Positions 1 to 10,381 of a stretch of DNA of 64,000 nt are shown here, in pieces. Both the position numbers and the translations under genes were made by a program. The notes below the pieces were generated by a model that searched no databases, had not been told where the DNA came from, and saw nothing but the letters and a program-made list of their open reading frames with translations. This DNA comes from Ampullaceana balthica (Eukaryota > Mollusca > Gastropoda > Lymnaeidae). Location of the stretch: NCBI GenBank assembly GCA_944989445.1, contig CALYLW010000054.1:1116654-1180653 (forward strand), given 5' to 3'. The number at the start of each line of letters is the position of its first letter. The first letter of the stretch is position 1.

Positions 1-720
1 CATGTAGGTCATGATCTGGAACTTGTAAACACATCGGAAACTTCGTTTCGGGAAAAAAAATCGGTAATTTCGGCAAAACTGGATATCGTTAGACGCCTTA
101 ATTATAAGATATAAATAATTACGAGTGATAAATTTAAGAATGACGTAATCAAATTTGACCGCTGTTATTTTTGTCCTAACAAATACTCATATCGGAAAAA
201 AATATCGGTAATATCGGCAAAACTGGATATTGTTAGAACCCTTAATTATAAGATATAAATAAATACGAGTGATAAATTTAAGAATGACGTAATCAAATAT
301 GACCGCTGTTATTTTTGTCCTAACAAATACTCATATCGGCACTCATATCGGAATAAAATATCTGTAATATCGGCAAAAATGCTTATCGGTAGACCCCTAA
401 TATAAAAGATAAATAATTAGGAGTGATAAATTTAAGAATGATGTCATCAAATATGACCGCTGGTTTTTGTCCTAACAAATACCCTATCGGCACTCATATC
501 GGAAAAAAATATCGGTCATATCGGCAAAAATGCATATCGGTAGTCCCCTAATATAAAAGATAAATAATTACGAGTGATAAATTTAAGAATGACGTCATCA
601 AATATGACCGCTGGTTTTTGTCCTAACAAATACTCATATCGGCAAAAAAAATATCGGTAATATCGGTATCTGCAATATCGGCAAAAAGGCATATTGGTAG
701 ACCCCTAATATAAATACTTT
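1..720. repeat. Tandem satellite, about 145-154 bp unit, four copies
   Basis: The phrase cgagtgataaatttaagaat recurs near 122, 266, 420 and 571, giving spacings of 144, 154 and 151. Each unit also holds a block of short atatcgg motifs and a TGACGTAATC or TGACGTCATC stretch. The array enters from outside the window, so its full length is unknown. No coding potential is seen. Confidence 0.85.
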
Positions 721-931
721 AAGTACATTTCACAAATATTTCGGATTTATCATACAAGGGTAAGTTACTTAGGCTTTTGACCCAAAAAAAAGTGGGCGCC
801 CTACAACCCCTATTATAAAATACTTTGTGTATATTTAAGGAAGTTTAATATTACGTATTTATCATGCAAGGACAAGTTAGTTGTGCTTTGAAAAAGGTGG
901 GCGCCACGGCGCCGCAGCACAACCTAGTGTT
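716..931 (+). repeat. GGCGCC-family dispersed repeat (copy 1)
   Basis: Two diverged half-units each carry a 'tatcat(a/g)caaggacaagtta' block followed by a GGCGCC motif and a stretch resembling 'aatactttgtgtatattta'. Related sequence lies at 21716-22190 (opposite strand), 37205-38520 (interrupted), 45215-45660 and 63783-64000. The repeat is AT-rich except for the GC-rich palindromic GGCGCC clusters. The class of element is not recognised. Confidence 0.7.
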
Positions 932-954
932 CATTATATTAAGCATCGCATGAC

Positions 955-1480
955 AAATAAAAAAATTCAAAATTTTTGTTATGTCTCAAATATATAAAGG
1001 ATTTATAGTAAAAAAACTTCTACAGTCTGCCTGCTAAATTTCAGCTCGATTTGATCACAGGAAAAGGGTTATAAAAACATGTTTAACATACTTCGCACCG
1101 CGAGACAGCTTATCAATTAATAGCATTTACATTTACAGATAGGGAATATATTTTTTTAAAGGATTGTCAATATTATAAGTATTAAAAAGGTTGTTCAATA
1201 TAATACGCAGTGCGACACTCAAGCACAAAAATTAAAATGCTACATAGAGATACATAGAGATAATCTAAAAATTCATTAATTTAATTACACTACATTCGAT
1301 CGATCTGAAATTTTGATAGATCATTTTTATCATCGGCACGAGACTGCCTGCAAACTTTCAGCTCGGTAGCATACGAGGAAGTGGGTTAAAAATCGATCCA
1401 AAGTTTTTTCGGCAATCAAGGCATCAAGCATCAATCAAGCAGACGCCACGAGTTAATATAAAGGATTTAAAAATACGATT
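955..1480. mobile_element. Family B repeat (rearranged copy)
   Basis: It starts with 'ataaaggatttatagtaaaa', contains 'aaatttcagctcgat' and 'cactacattcgatcgatctg', and ends with 'gagttaatataaaggattta'. The same modules occur at 18062, 25523, 55735 and 56263. This copy appears internally rearranged, because the CAGCTCG-type block is present twice. There is no ORF. It is probably a non-autonomous DNA element. Confidence 0.65.
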
Positions 1481-1710
1481 ACTTTTTTTTATTGTTGATT
1501 TTGTGAGTGTGAAAAGAATTTATAGCATTAAAAGTGTTTTTTTTTAAAGATTGATTGATTAATTTTTTTATTTGAAAAGTCAAATTTCAATAAATTAAGA
1601 TTTAAACTACAACTTGTATTAAAAGAATTGTCAACCCTTTAGAATTAGAGCTTATACATTATTTCTATTTAATCAACAAATATTGATTTTAATAAAATAA
1701 TCAGAATTAG

Positions 1711-4700
1711 GTCAAGGCCCACTATTTGCACAGAACTCCAACATTCCAGCACCAAAGTTCTCCCCCTTCCTGCCCCATAACACACCTTCAAAGTTATTTA
1801 TGCCAAGGTAAGAATGTCTTTAATATGAAAATAAGTAAGGACATTTTTTTATATAATTTTCAGTGAATTTTGTTTGAAATTATTTTTTGTTAAATTTCCT
1901 AAAACAAATATTTGTAATGTGATTTTCAGGAAATCAGCAACTGCACCCTCTTCCTTCCGCACAATGTCAAATACAACTTCCCCAAACAGTTCGACCAGCG
2001 GCAGCTCGTCCATCACCCCACAGAGGTCTTCTAGAGGGAAAAGTGCATCATCCAAAGGGAGCACGACTTCAACACTAACACCATCACCCTCCCCAACACC
2101 AGGAAAAGTTAGTTTTACAATTACATGTAGTACAGTTTTTTGTCAAGACCTCTGTCATTTCCATAAAATTCCTCTGTCATTTCCAAAAAATTCCTCCGTC
2201 ATTTCCAAATCATTCCTCTGACATTTCCATATAATTCCTCTGTCATTTCCATATAATTCCTGTCATTTCCATAAAATTCCTCTGTCATTTTCATTTAGTT
2301 CCTCTGTTACTTCCATATAATTCTTCTGTCATTTCCATATAATTCCTCTGTCATTAGCATGTAATTCCTCTATTACTTCCATACAATTAAGATTGAATCC
2401 ATAATTCTGAGAATGGCTGTTAATTTTTTATACAAAAAATATATAATTGCAAAAATTACAAAATATTATTCCTATTTTAGGAGTTGTTTTGTTGTTTTTT
2501 ATACTTGGACACATTATTTTTCAAATGTACTGGTAGAATTAATGCAAATCTGATGACTTTCTTTAGTCTGCTGAAGATGCGCCACAAACACTGGACAGTT
2601 TACAAGAAAAAGATGGACATGATGGTATGTTCTCTATGATTAAATCAGTGTTTCTAAATTATTTTCTAGGAAGAAAGAAAACATTTCGCGCCCCCCCGCG
2701 CGACTGTAAATAGTATCATTTGTCTATAAAATTGTTATAAGTACACTTCTACATAGCGGTCAAACGAGCCCCCCTTTACGGAGCCTCGCGCTCCTGGGGG
2801 GCGCGCCCCACTATTTGAGAAACGCTGAATTAAATGAATATAAGCACATATAAACAAACAAAAAGAAAATTAATCTTGTAATGACTTATGGGTCTTTCAT
2901 CAGCTGTAGCTTTTACTTACAGTTAAAACTTTGATAAATAGTGGATAGGAAGAGACTCAAGATATGTTTAATATTGAAAAAATAAATAGAAAGTACCTCA
3001 TAAAAGTACATTTTGGTTAGCTCCCTTCTTCTGAACACGATACATAACAAGAAAACAAATAAGGTTCTCCTCATTATTTTCTAATGTCTCAAATATTTTA
3101 TAGATTACTCTGACCTATAATATATTCTTTTGGACTGTCGTATTTCAGATGAGCTTGCAAGTATAATGAAGAAACTTTCTTTAGAGAAATACAATCCAAT
3201 ATTTGAGGAACAAGAGGTAAGGGAATCATGTACACTATAAAAAAAGGTAAGGGAATCATGTACACTATAAAAAGGGGTAAGGGAATCATGTACACTATAA
3301 CAAGGGGTAAGGGAATCATGTACACTATAACAAGGGGTAAGGGAATCATGTACACTATAACAAGTGGTAAGGGAATCATGTACACTATAAAAAAAGGTAA
3401 GGGAATCATGTACACTATAACAAGGGGTAAGGGAATCATGTACACTATAACAAGTGGTAAGGGAATCATGTACACTATAACAAGTGGTAAGGGAATCATG
3501 TACACTATAACAAGTGGTAAGGGAATCATGTACACTATAACAAGAGGTAAGGGAATCATGTACACTATAACAAGGGGTAAGGGAATCATGTACACTATAA
3601 CAAGAGGTAAGGGAATCATGTACATTATAACAAGGGGTAAGGGAATCATGTACACTATAACAAGTGGTAAGGGAATCATGTACACTATAACAAGTGGTAA
3701 GGGAATCATGTACACTATAACAAGAGGTAAGGGAATCATGTACACTATAACAAGGGGTAAGGGAATCATGTACACTATAACAAGAGGTAAGGGAATCATG
3801 TACATTATAACAAGGGGTAAGGGAATCATGTACACTAACAAGTGATAAGGGAATCATGTACACTATAACAAGTGGTAAGGGAATCATGTACACTATAACA
3901 AGAGGTAAGGGAATCATGTACACTATAAAATGCATAATTATCTTTTTATTTTAAAAGTTTTCATAACTCAGTAAAAAATACTTTTAAAATAATCATAGCA
4001 GATCTCTGCCATTTTGGTTCAGGCCTTATTGAAAATTACCATATTATCATTCATCTTCTCAAATGGGCTGAAATTTTCTCTCAAGTAAAGTAACCAAAAT
4101 GGATTTTAAAAACAATCAGTCAGTGGCGTAGCTAGAATTTTTGCCACCCGGGGCGGTCTCCAATGTGCCGCCCTTTTTAGCGACCGTCCATAAATGACGT
4201 CAGGCACCTGGGGCGGGAGGGGAGTCATACACTTGTAACGATGTGTGACGAGGGGGGGGCGTGTTTGAGAAATGTGACGTCACGTCAAATCTCGCAACTT
4301 TAAATAAAATTTCCACTTAAATATTGATTACTGACACTTTATTCAATGACGTTTACGTAAAACGCGTGTTACGATATTAGAGTGCAGCCTTGCACTAACA
4401 ACATACTTAAATGACAAAAATTTGATTTGTAAAATGCATATTTTCAAATAGAAAATACGGCTTTTATGACGTCATATTGTTTTTGTGAGGACGTGTGACG
4501 AGGGCGGAGGGGGTGAAAATCAGCAAAAATCGCGTGACTTCCTTTATAGACTGCAAAATAGTCGATTATATGATGTTTTTATAAATTAATAAACATGAAT
4601 AAATAATTGTAATTGAAACGAAGTAAAGGTGGGGAACATGTTTACCATTGCATGCCATACTTATGTAAGCAGTAATGAAAGAGGCAGCATGAGATGGTAT

Positions 4701-7700
4701 ACCTATAAATACACATTTATAAAAATACACTATACATTTTTTTAAGGCCACAAGAAAGTTACTGAAGTCGCAAGTTCCATTGAGACAAAACATATTCCAA
4801 ATTTACACCCAAAAAATACATTATCAATTACTTTTCTTTTCTTTTATATTTATCGATAAATGCTTCTTTTTTTTTAGAGTAGTATGTAACCATATTTATA
4901 CATTTTCTTTCCTAACTTTCATAACAGAAAAAGCGTGCATTATAATATCAAAATTTAAATTATTTGTAATATCTTGTTCTATGGACAATATTCCAAGATT
5001 TTGTTGTGTTAAATCACTCATTGTGGAACGAAGATAATTTTTATCAACTTCACTTTGGAGAAACTCCTTTCACAACTAGTGACACTGATAGCAATTGTTG
5101 AAACAATTCATAGCAAAATTACAATGTTGGGTACATAATTTTACAATCTTACTGTTGAATAAATTTTAATAGATCAAGGGGGACTTTCCCCAAGTTTTTT
5201 CTAACATAATGCCTCTTCTTGTAGTGTAGTTACAGCCATAAAAACCTGGATCCTTATTCTTTCAATATTGAACTGTTCTTTATCAATGTCAATAAAGTAA
5301 TTTATTTGATGTTCAAATACTTCATTTAGTAGGTAACATGGTATTATATACGAATATTTTCTTGCAAGGACTTGCAACTCATCAAAGCGTTATTTTATTT
5401 TCTTTTATAATTCCATCCATGGATAAAAACATTTCTCGTTGTACTTCTTGTTCGAAAGATAGAACCACGTCTTCGTAATTTTCCCCACTCACATTTTTAT
5501 CCTTCTAACTCCGCATTCAGTTGATAACTCCAACTACTATTCACAAATTGTTTGGCTGATGTAACAGCTTTTTCTATTAGCACATCTCTTTGTTCCATGC
5601 AATGGGTTTGCATTAATTTAAAAAATGACGGGTTCACATACATTGAGATAACATAGAAAAGTAAAAGATTGCATTGAATTGAGTAAAATTCACTCATCTG
5701 ATCTCGTTTTACTAGTTTCATTTCTCATATAAAGTTTTCCAAGAGACTTGAAATTTTAAAGTATTTCTTTTTCGAAATTATTTATGCCTATTGTGTGTTT
5801 ATTAACGGAGAAATTTGAATATTTTCATGTTCTTGCCATAAATCTTAATAATTTTCCATAAAATAGGCGAATTGAAATTATTTACACATTACTTTAATTG
5901 AATAGGCGTAACATTTTTAATGAATAACCGTATTTTAATGAAAAACACAAATTATTTGTGCTTCTTTAATGCAATAAAAACAAAATAAATTTAATTTTTA
6001 ATGACGAACCTTACAATAATTTTCTGAAAACTCAAAGAGTAATATAAATTACTGCTTCTACTTACAAGTTAAACCTAATATTTGAACCACCATGAATTGT
6101 AGGCACTTGTTCGCACATCTTTCTGCGAATGTCAAAATTCCACGCAATTATTAATAGCACATATTATTGGGCACAGCGGTGATGTGTTTTTTTGTGTAGG
6201 CTTCTTATAAAAGCGTCATCTGGGCGTATACCGCTTAATTTTCCAAACAAATTCATACCTTTTTTAAGTGATTAAAAATTTTTGAACGGTTTTGCGTTAG
6301 TTATAACATCCACCATGTAATCAAACAAATGTGGGAATCCGTTATTTAAGACTAGAAGTTACGAAAAATTTTGTTTCACCTTGGTTTTCCCCCTTCATAA
6401 GAAAAAGGGTGGTTGTCGGAATACGTTGCACTTTTCAAATGCTCACAAATGCCGCCCCTAAATGTGTGCCCCCCGGGGCGGACCGCCCCCCTCTAGCCAC
6501 GCCACTAATCAGAGTGAAACTAAACTATTGAGCACGTTGTTAAAATTGAAACATCTCACAACCTCCACCATAACCCTAACCAATGAATTAATAGAATTCA
6601 CTTACCTAATCAATTTAAATTTAGAACGAAATTTTATTTTTGTCAGGTATTACTTTTTTTTTATACCATTGTTTCAATAAACATCAAAGACGATGAAAAG
6701 ATTTTTATGTATATTAAAAAAAAATACATTTGGGGCTATACTTATAAGTTGTTTACACTTATCACGTGTTAACTCTCTTGTCAATAGGTGGATATGGAAG
6801 CTTTCTTGACACTCACAGATGAAGATTTAAAGGAACTGGGCATCTCACATGCGGAGTCTCGTAGGCAGATCCTCGCTGCTATTTGTGATTTGCGATCTGG
6901 AAAGGTATTTATATCATATATATATCCATTTGTTCAGATTTGCGATCTGGAAAGGTATTTATATCATATATGTATCCATTTGTTCAGATTTGCGATCTGG
7001 AAAGGTATTTATATCATATATATACATTTGTTCAGATGTGGGATCTGGAAAGGTATTTATGTTATATATATCCATTTGTTCAGATTTGCGATCTGGAAAG
7101 GTATTTATATCACATATATCCATTTTTTCAGATTTGTGATCTGGAAAGGTATTTATATCATATATATCCATTTGTTCAGATTTGCGATCTGGAAAGGTAT
7201 TTATATCATATATATCCATTTGTTCAGATTTGCGATCTGGAAAGGTATTTATATCATATATATTATATATCCATTTGTTCAGATTTGCGATCTGGAAAGG
7301 TATTTATGTCATATATACCCATTTGTTCATTTTTGTATGGTGAAGAAATACATTATAAACACGTTTTTTTTCTCCCCATTTCCTCGATTATGTAAATGCT
7401 TGACTCCAATGTAAACTTTGACTCCCAAAAAATTGTCTTACATTTTAGGGAAGGGAGCGGCAGCACTATGCAGACACCATGTCAACTTTTAACTCTACAC
7501 TAAAAGCTAGAATAACATCTGAAGGTAAGGAGATCAATCAGTTTTTAAATATTCAAAATACCTTAGAATCCCACTAAAATTATTAGGAAGAATTCTTTCT
7601 TTAAAATTTAGCAACAAAAGGCGGGGAATCTGAAACTATAATTTTATAATTGAGTCAATTTACTATCCTGAAAGAATATAATTTTATTTACTAAGCGAAA

Positions 7701-8008
7701 TAACATTCAACTTAATGGGTCGCATAAAATTTAAAAGATGTATTCCTAATTTTTGTACTCTAATTGTTATTATCAGGGAAAATTGTTTCATCTCTTGGGG
7801 GACTTCCTTATTTCAACTTTTGAAAACCTTAACACCTTTAATGAAAAACATTACAAAGCCATTCATTTCAAAATTGTTTTGCTTGGATTCCTCTGATAGA
7901 AAAAATGTATGTCTAATCACAGGATCAGAAAGCACTGACATCTCTCCATGGGGTGTACAGGAGGAAAATGAATCTCAAGGGGCAGTAACAAAGTCAAGGA
8001 TGTCCTGA
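1711..8008 (+). CDS. ANKS6: ANKS6-like ankyrin/SAM protein, 3' coding exons
   Basis: This is the C-terminal part of a multi-exon gene; the upstream ankyrin exons lie outside the window. Exons I place: 1711-1807, 1930-2107, 2567-2624, 3149-3216, 6788-6904, 7449-7524 and 7923-8008 (TGA at 8006). Every junction is AG/GT and the reading phases join without a stop. Exons 1-3 encode a Ser/Thr/Pro-rich linker. Exons 4 and 5 form one SAM domain, with [16 protein letters not shown] in the first half and [19 protein letters not shown] in the second. The SAM is followed by a GKGRERQ tail as in vertebrate ANKS6. ANKS6 is known to work at the primary cilium inversin compartment with NEK8, INVS and ANKS3; its SAM binds the ANKS3 SAM. 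The intron at 3217-6787 is swollen by a minisatellite and a hAT element, and that at 6905-7448 by a second minisatellite. The first exon start (1711, alternatively 1705) is least certain because its polypyrimidine tract is poor. Confidence 0.87.
2145..2392. repeat. Degenerate ~20-bp tandem repeat in ANKS6 intron
   Basis: About a dozen units of the form 'cctctgtcatttccatataa' follow each other with point changes and small length variation. The array starts about 40 bases after the donor at 2108, so it does not include the exon edge. Confidence 0.85.
2646..2827. mobile_element. Short hAT MITE in ANKS6 intron
   Basis: The left end CAGTGTTTCT..AAAT and right end ATTTGAGAAACGCTG are imperfect inverted repeats. 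Flanks are gattaaat (2638-2645) and aattaaat (2828-2835), a 7/8 match to an 8-bp target duplication as expected of hAT. The interior is GC-rich (gcgccccccc..gggggcgcgcccc) and non-coding. Confidence 0.75.
3209..3935 (+). repeat. 30-bp minisatellite built on the ANKS6 exon/intron junction
   Basis: About 24 units, 30 bp each. One unit is the last 8 exon bases (aacaagag) plus the first 22 intron bases (gtaagggaatcatgtacact plus at). The authentic exon ends at 3216 and its donor GTAAGG begins at 3217; copies then follow at 3247, 3277 and so on to 3817, with a 3-bp slip near 3840. All but one unit (gataagg, about 3844) keep GGTAAGG. Every unit carries TAA in the SAM reading frame. The open frames seen here on both strands are repeat artefacts, not genes. 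Confidence 0.95.
4121..6507 (-). mobile_element. hAT transposon with decayed transposase
   Basis: Ends CAGTGGCGTAGCTAG at 4121 and CTAGCCACGCCACTA to 6507 form terminal inverted repeats, each followed inward by a cccggggcgg block. Flanking bases suggest an imperfect target duplication around 'aatcag'. On the minus strand near 5100-4930 a two-frame conceptual reading gives [12 protein letters not shown] and then [15 protein letters not shown], the C-terminal dimerisation region of hAT transposases, broken by a frameshift. A further minus-strand piece at 5497-5721 may be upstream transposase. It carries a nested TGACGTCA MITE at 4182-4553 and sits inside the ANKS6 intron. It is inactive. Confidence 0.85.
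4182..4553. mobile_element. TGACGTCA MITE (copy 1), nested in hAT
   Basis: Begins gaccgtccataaatgacgtc and ends aatcgcgtgacttcctttat, matching the ends of copies at 10017, 20683 and 21346. It contains several TGACGTCA-like palindromes and G-rich 'gacgagggggggg' stretches. No coding capacity. Confidence 0.8.
6887..7328 (+). repeat. ~48-bp minisatellite carrying ANKS6 exon end and splice donor
   Basis: Nine donors GGTATTT, with GT at 6905 (authentic), 6955, 7005, 7053, 7101, 7149, 7197, 7245 and 7300. Each unit holds the last 17-18 bases of the SAM exon (atttgcgatctggaaag), the donor, about 25 intron bases and then 'ccatttgttcag'. That last motif looks like a splice acceptor placed right before the next exon copy. 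Most spacings are 48 bp, a multiple of three, so long open frames appear; they are not separate genes. Confidence 0.95.
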
Positions 8009-8122
8009 TCTCAAGGGCAGGTAACAAAGTCAAGAATGTCCTGAGACGGTTCTGTCCACGGGGTATACAGGAGAACAATGAATCTCAAGGGCATGTAACA
8101 AAGTCAAGGATGTCCTGATAGC
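7936..8122 (+). repeat. Tandem duplication across the ANKS6 stop codon
   Basis: The terminal coding segment 'aacaaagtcaaggatgtcct' plus ga (stop TGA at 8006) recurs with small changes at about 8024-8043 and 8097-8118. The preceding 'ggggt(g/a)tacaggag' block also recurs. The extra copies lie in the 3' UTR. They each retain the stop-containing motif. Confidence 0.8.
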
Positions 8123-8526
8123 TGAGAAGTAAACTAGTTGTCTCCCCTTCCCCCATAATTCATTCGTGAGGTAATCAAAATGATGTCAGAAGTGCATACA
8201 CATTACTACAGGTGGTAAAATGTTTAACATTAAAATGTTTAAATGAGCGCTGCATGTTCCAAGCTGATCTGACATTGACCTACTTTTTTCTGGGTATTAA
8301 AATTTAATACAGATGATACTTTGAACTAATGTGACTGATATACTTGTATAGATGTTGTTTTTTTTTACATTGATTTACCGTCCAACTCTGTTGTTGAAGT
8401 GCCATAATGTGACTAAAGCATTTGTCACTTTTCAAAGTCACTTGTTGACATTTATACAATCAGACTTTTGTTCACCATGTGAATCAGAATTTTAAAAGTT
8501 ATTTATGAAATGTTAAGAGTTATTGT

Positions 8527-8532
8527 AATAAA
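8527..8532 (+). terminator. Poly(A) signal AATAAA, likely ANKS6
   Basis: AATAAA about 520 bases after the ANKS6 stop, followed by a T-rich stretch near 8560-8575. It is the best-placed 3' end signal for the gene. Confidence 0.5.
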
Positions 8533-9013
8533 TTATTGTGAATTGTAAACAGTATTTGAAATTTTTTATTTTTCCCATTGCCCCAGGGAAACATAATCCC
8601 AACTACTTGGCATCCTTGTGCTTATTATGTCCCCTGGTTGATAAGGGCCTACTGTTGATGCACAGTTTTTAGTTGGTTGTTTCTACACATTTAATGTTCT
8701 CAGCCCTTGTGATTAGGTGACAAAAATGTCTCATCTGATAAATTGCACAGTTTCAATGAGCTCCTAATGTTTGCATGTATCTAACACTTCAGTCAAAATT
8801 TTAAGACTTGTGTGTTTGAAGTTGTAAGCGAAATGATCTAAAAAAATGTAAAAAGCATCAAAGGCTTTACTTGCATATAATACCAGATGGACATTTTGAA
8901 TTATTTTCATTTCTCTTTAAATTTAAAGACAAAATAAATTTTAAAAAATTAAAAATCAATAGATCTGGGTTAATTTGAATTTTTTTTTATTATGCCTGCA
9001 GAATACAAATCCT

Positions 9014-9110
9014 AACTTAAGGCAACAAAGCTAATAGATTAACAACTTAAGGCAACAAAGCTAATAGATTAACAACTTAAGGCAACAAAGCTAATAGATT
9101 AACAACTTAA
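9014..9110. repeat. 30-bp tandem repeat, three copies
   Basis: Three nearly perfect copies of a unit starting aacttaaggcaacaaagcta at 9014, 9044 and 9074, with a partial fourth. Confidence 0.95.
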
Positions 9111-10016
9111 CACTTTTGAAAATAAATGCCTTTACGATGGGCATCCAACAAAGAACTAAAAATTCTAGGTCTTCACACATCCAAGGATATTCATTGAGCT
9201 TTAAACAAACCAACAAAACTTTGACAACACAAGATATCCACATTGTGAGCCCTCTAGGGACGAAAGAAAGGCCAATCAATTAATGTGGTAATACTGGTCA
9301 TCTATGCAAGTAAATCCTTGAAGAAGATTTTAAAAAACTTATAATATGGCACTTTATTCTCTGAAAATATTTGTTTCCTCAAGAAGGAAATAATTCATTT
9401 TTTTTTCCTTTCTTTTTTTAAATAGTAAAAATGAAAATTGGGCTGAACAAATTAATTAAAATAACGAATTTTTACTTCCTTTTTAAAAAAAATTTGCAAC
9501 TTTTTAAATCTGAAAATAAGCACAAAGTGAATAAATTGTATTTCTTGTCAGCCTTTACTTTTTCAGAAGAAGATAGAAAATTTAAAAAAAGATGGATAAG
9601 AGATTAGGAAATTTTCAGTGTTCAGTGGAGAGCTTTTTAGATCACCCTGTATCTCTTTTTACAAAGCTAATTGATTTATTTATGATACTGAAGCAATGGT
9701 GAACTTGGTCAAATAGACAACCAAATACATGTATCGTCAAATTGTATAATTTATTGATGTGTGGTGTTGATAGAAGACAAGAAGTTCTGGATATTAGAAG
9801 CCATGATCTCTTCAGAAGATAAAACGGGTAAAGATAATTAGTGACTTGTAATAATATTTATGACAGCTTTGTGGGGTTGTGATTTATTAGTAATTTTTTT
9901 TTGCTCTCAAATGTATTGGGGTTTATCTTAACCCTTTCTTCCCTTGTGATCTTCTGGTTCTGACAATTTTGTCTTCCTGGTGCTGAGCTCAAGACGGCAG
10001 CCACAGTGTGTTATTG

Positions 10017-10381
10017 GGCATTCCATAAATGATGTCCTGCGATTTTGGGCTGATTCCCCCCCCCTGCCACACGTCACAAAAAGTTAGACCCCCCCTCCCC
10101 CCCATGAAAGCTGTATTTCATATTTGAAAATAAGCATTTTCAAATCAACTTTTTTGTCATTTAAGTATGTATTTAGTGTAAGGCTGCACTCTAATATCGT
10201 AACGCGTGTGAAGCCATGTAAAATGTCATTAAATAAATTGGAATAAAGGTGGAACTTTAATTTAAAGTTGCGTGTTTTGCTGGGTCGTCACAATTCTTAA
10301 ACACCTCCCTCCCCCTTGTCACACAACTGTGTAAACCCTCCCCCTCCCACCCGGCACTTGACGTCATTTATGGGCGGCCCC
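10017..10381. mobile_element. TGACGTCA MITE (copy 2)
   Basis: Left end 'ttccataaatgatgtcctgc', right end 'tgacgtcatttatgggcggc' plus ccc. It shares the internal 'ctctaatatcgtaacgcgtg' and 'catgtaaaatgtcattaaat' blocks of the family. Several TIR positions have drifted. Confidence 0.8.

Noticed and set aside
3098..3935. Long open frames on both strands encoding [10 protein letters not shown] or [13 protein letters not shown] repeat proteins
   Set aside because: They are created by the 30-bp period (a multiple of three) of the intronic minisatellite; all frames remain open together and no start or splice context supports a gene.
3209..3935. CRISPR-like look of a 30-bp repeat array
   Set aside because: There are no unique spacers; units are contiguous and include exon sequence, and the host is clearly eukaryotic.
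6788..7414. A 208-aa continuous frame from the SAM exon through the repeat array
   Set aside because: The SAM exon has a proper donor at 6905, and the next exon (7449) joins in phase to give the family-typical GKGRERQ tail; the read-through protein is repeat artefact.
9743..9835. Possible exon around gaagacaagaagttctggat
   Set aside because: It has a donor-like ggtaaag but no convincing acceptor, partner exon or protein similarity.
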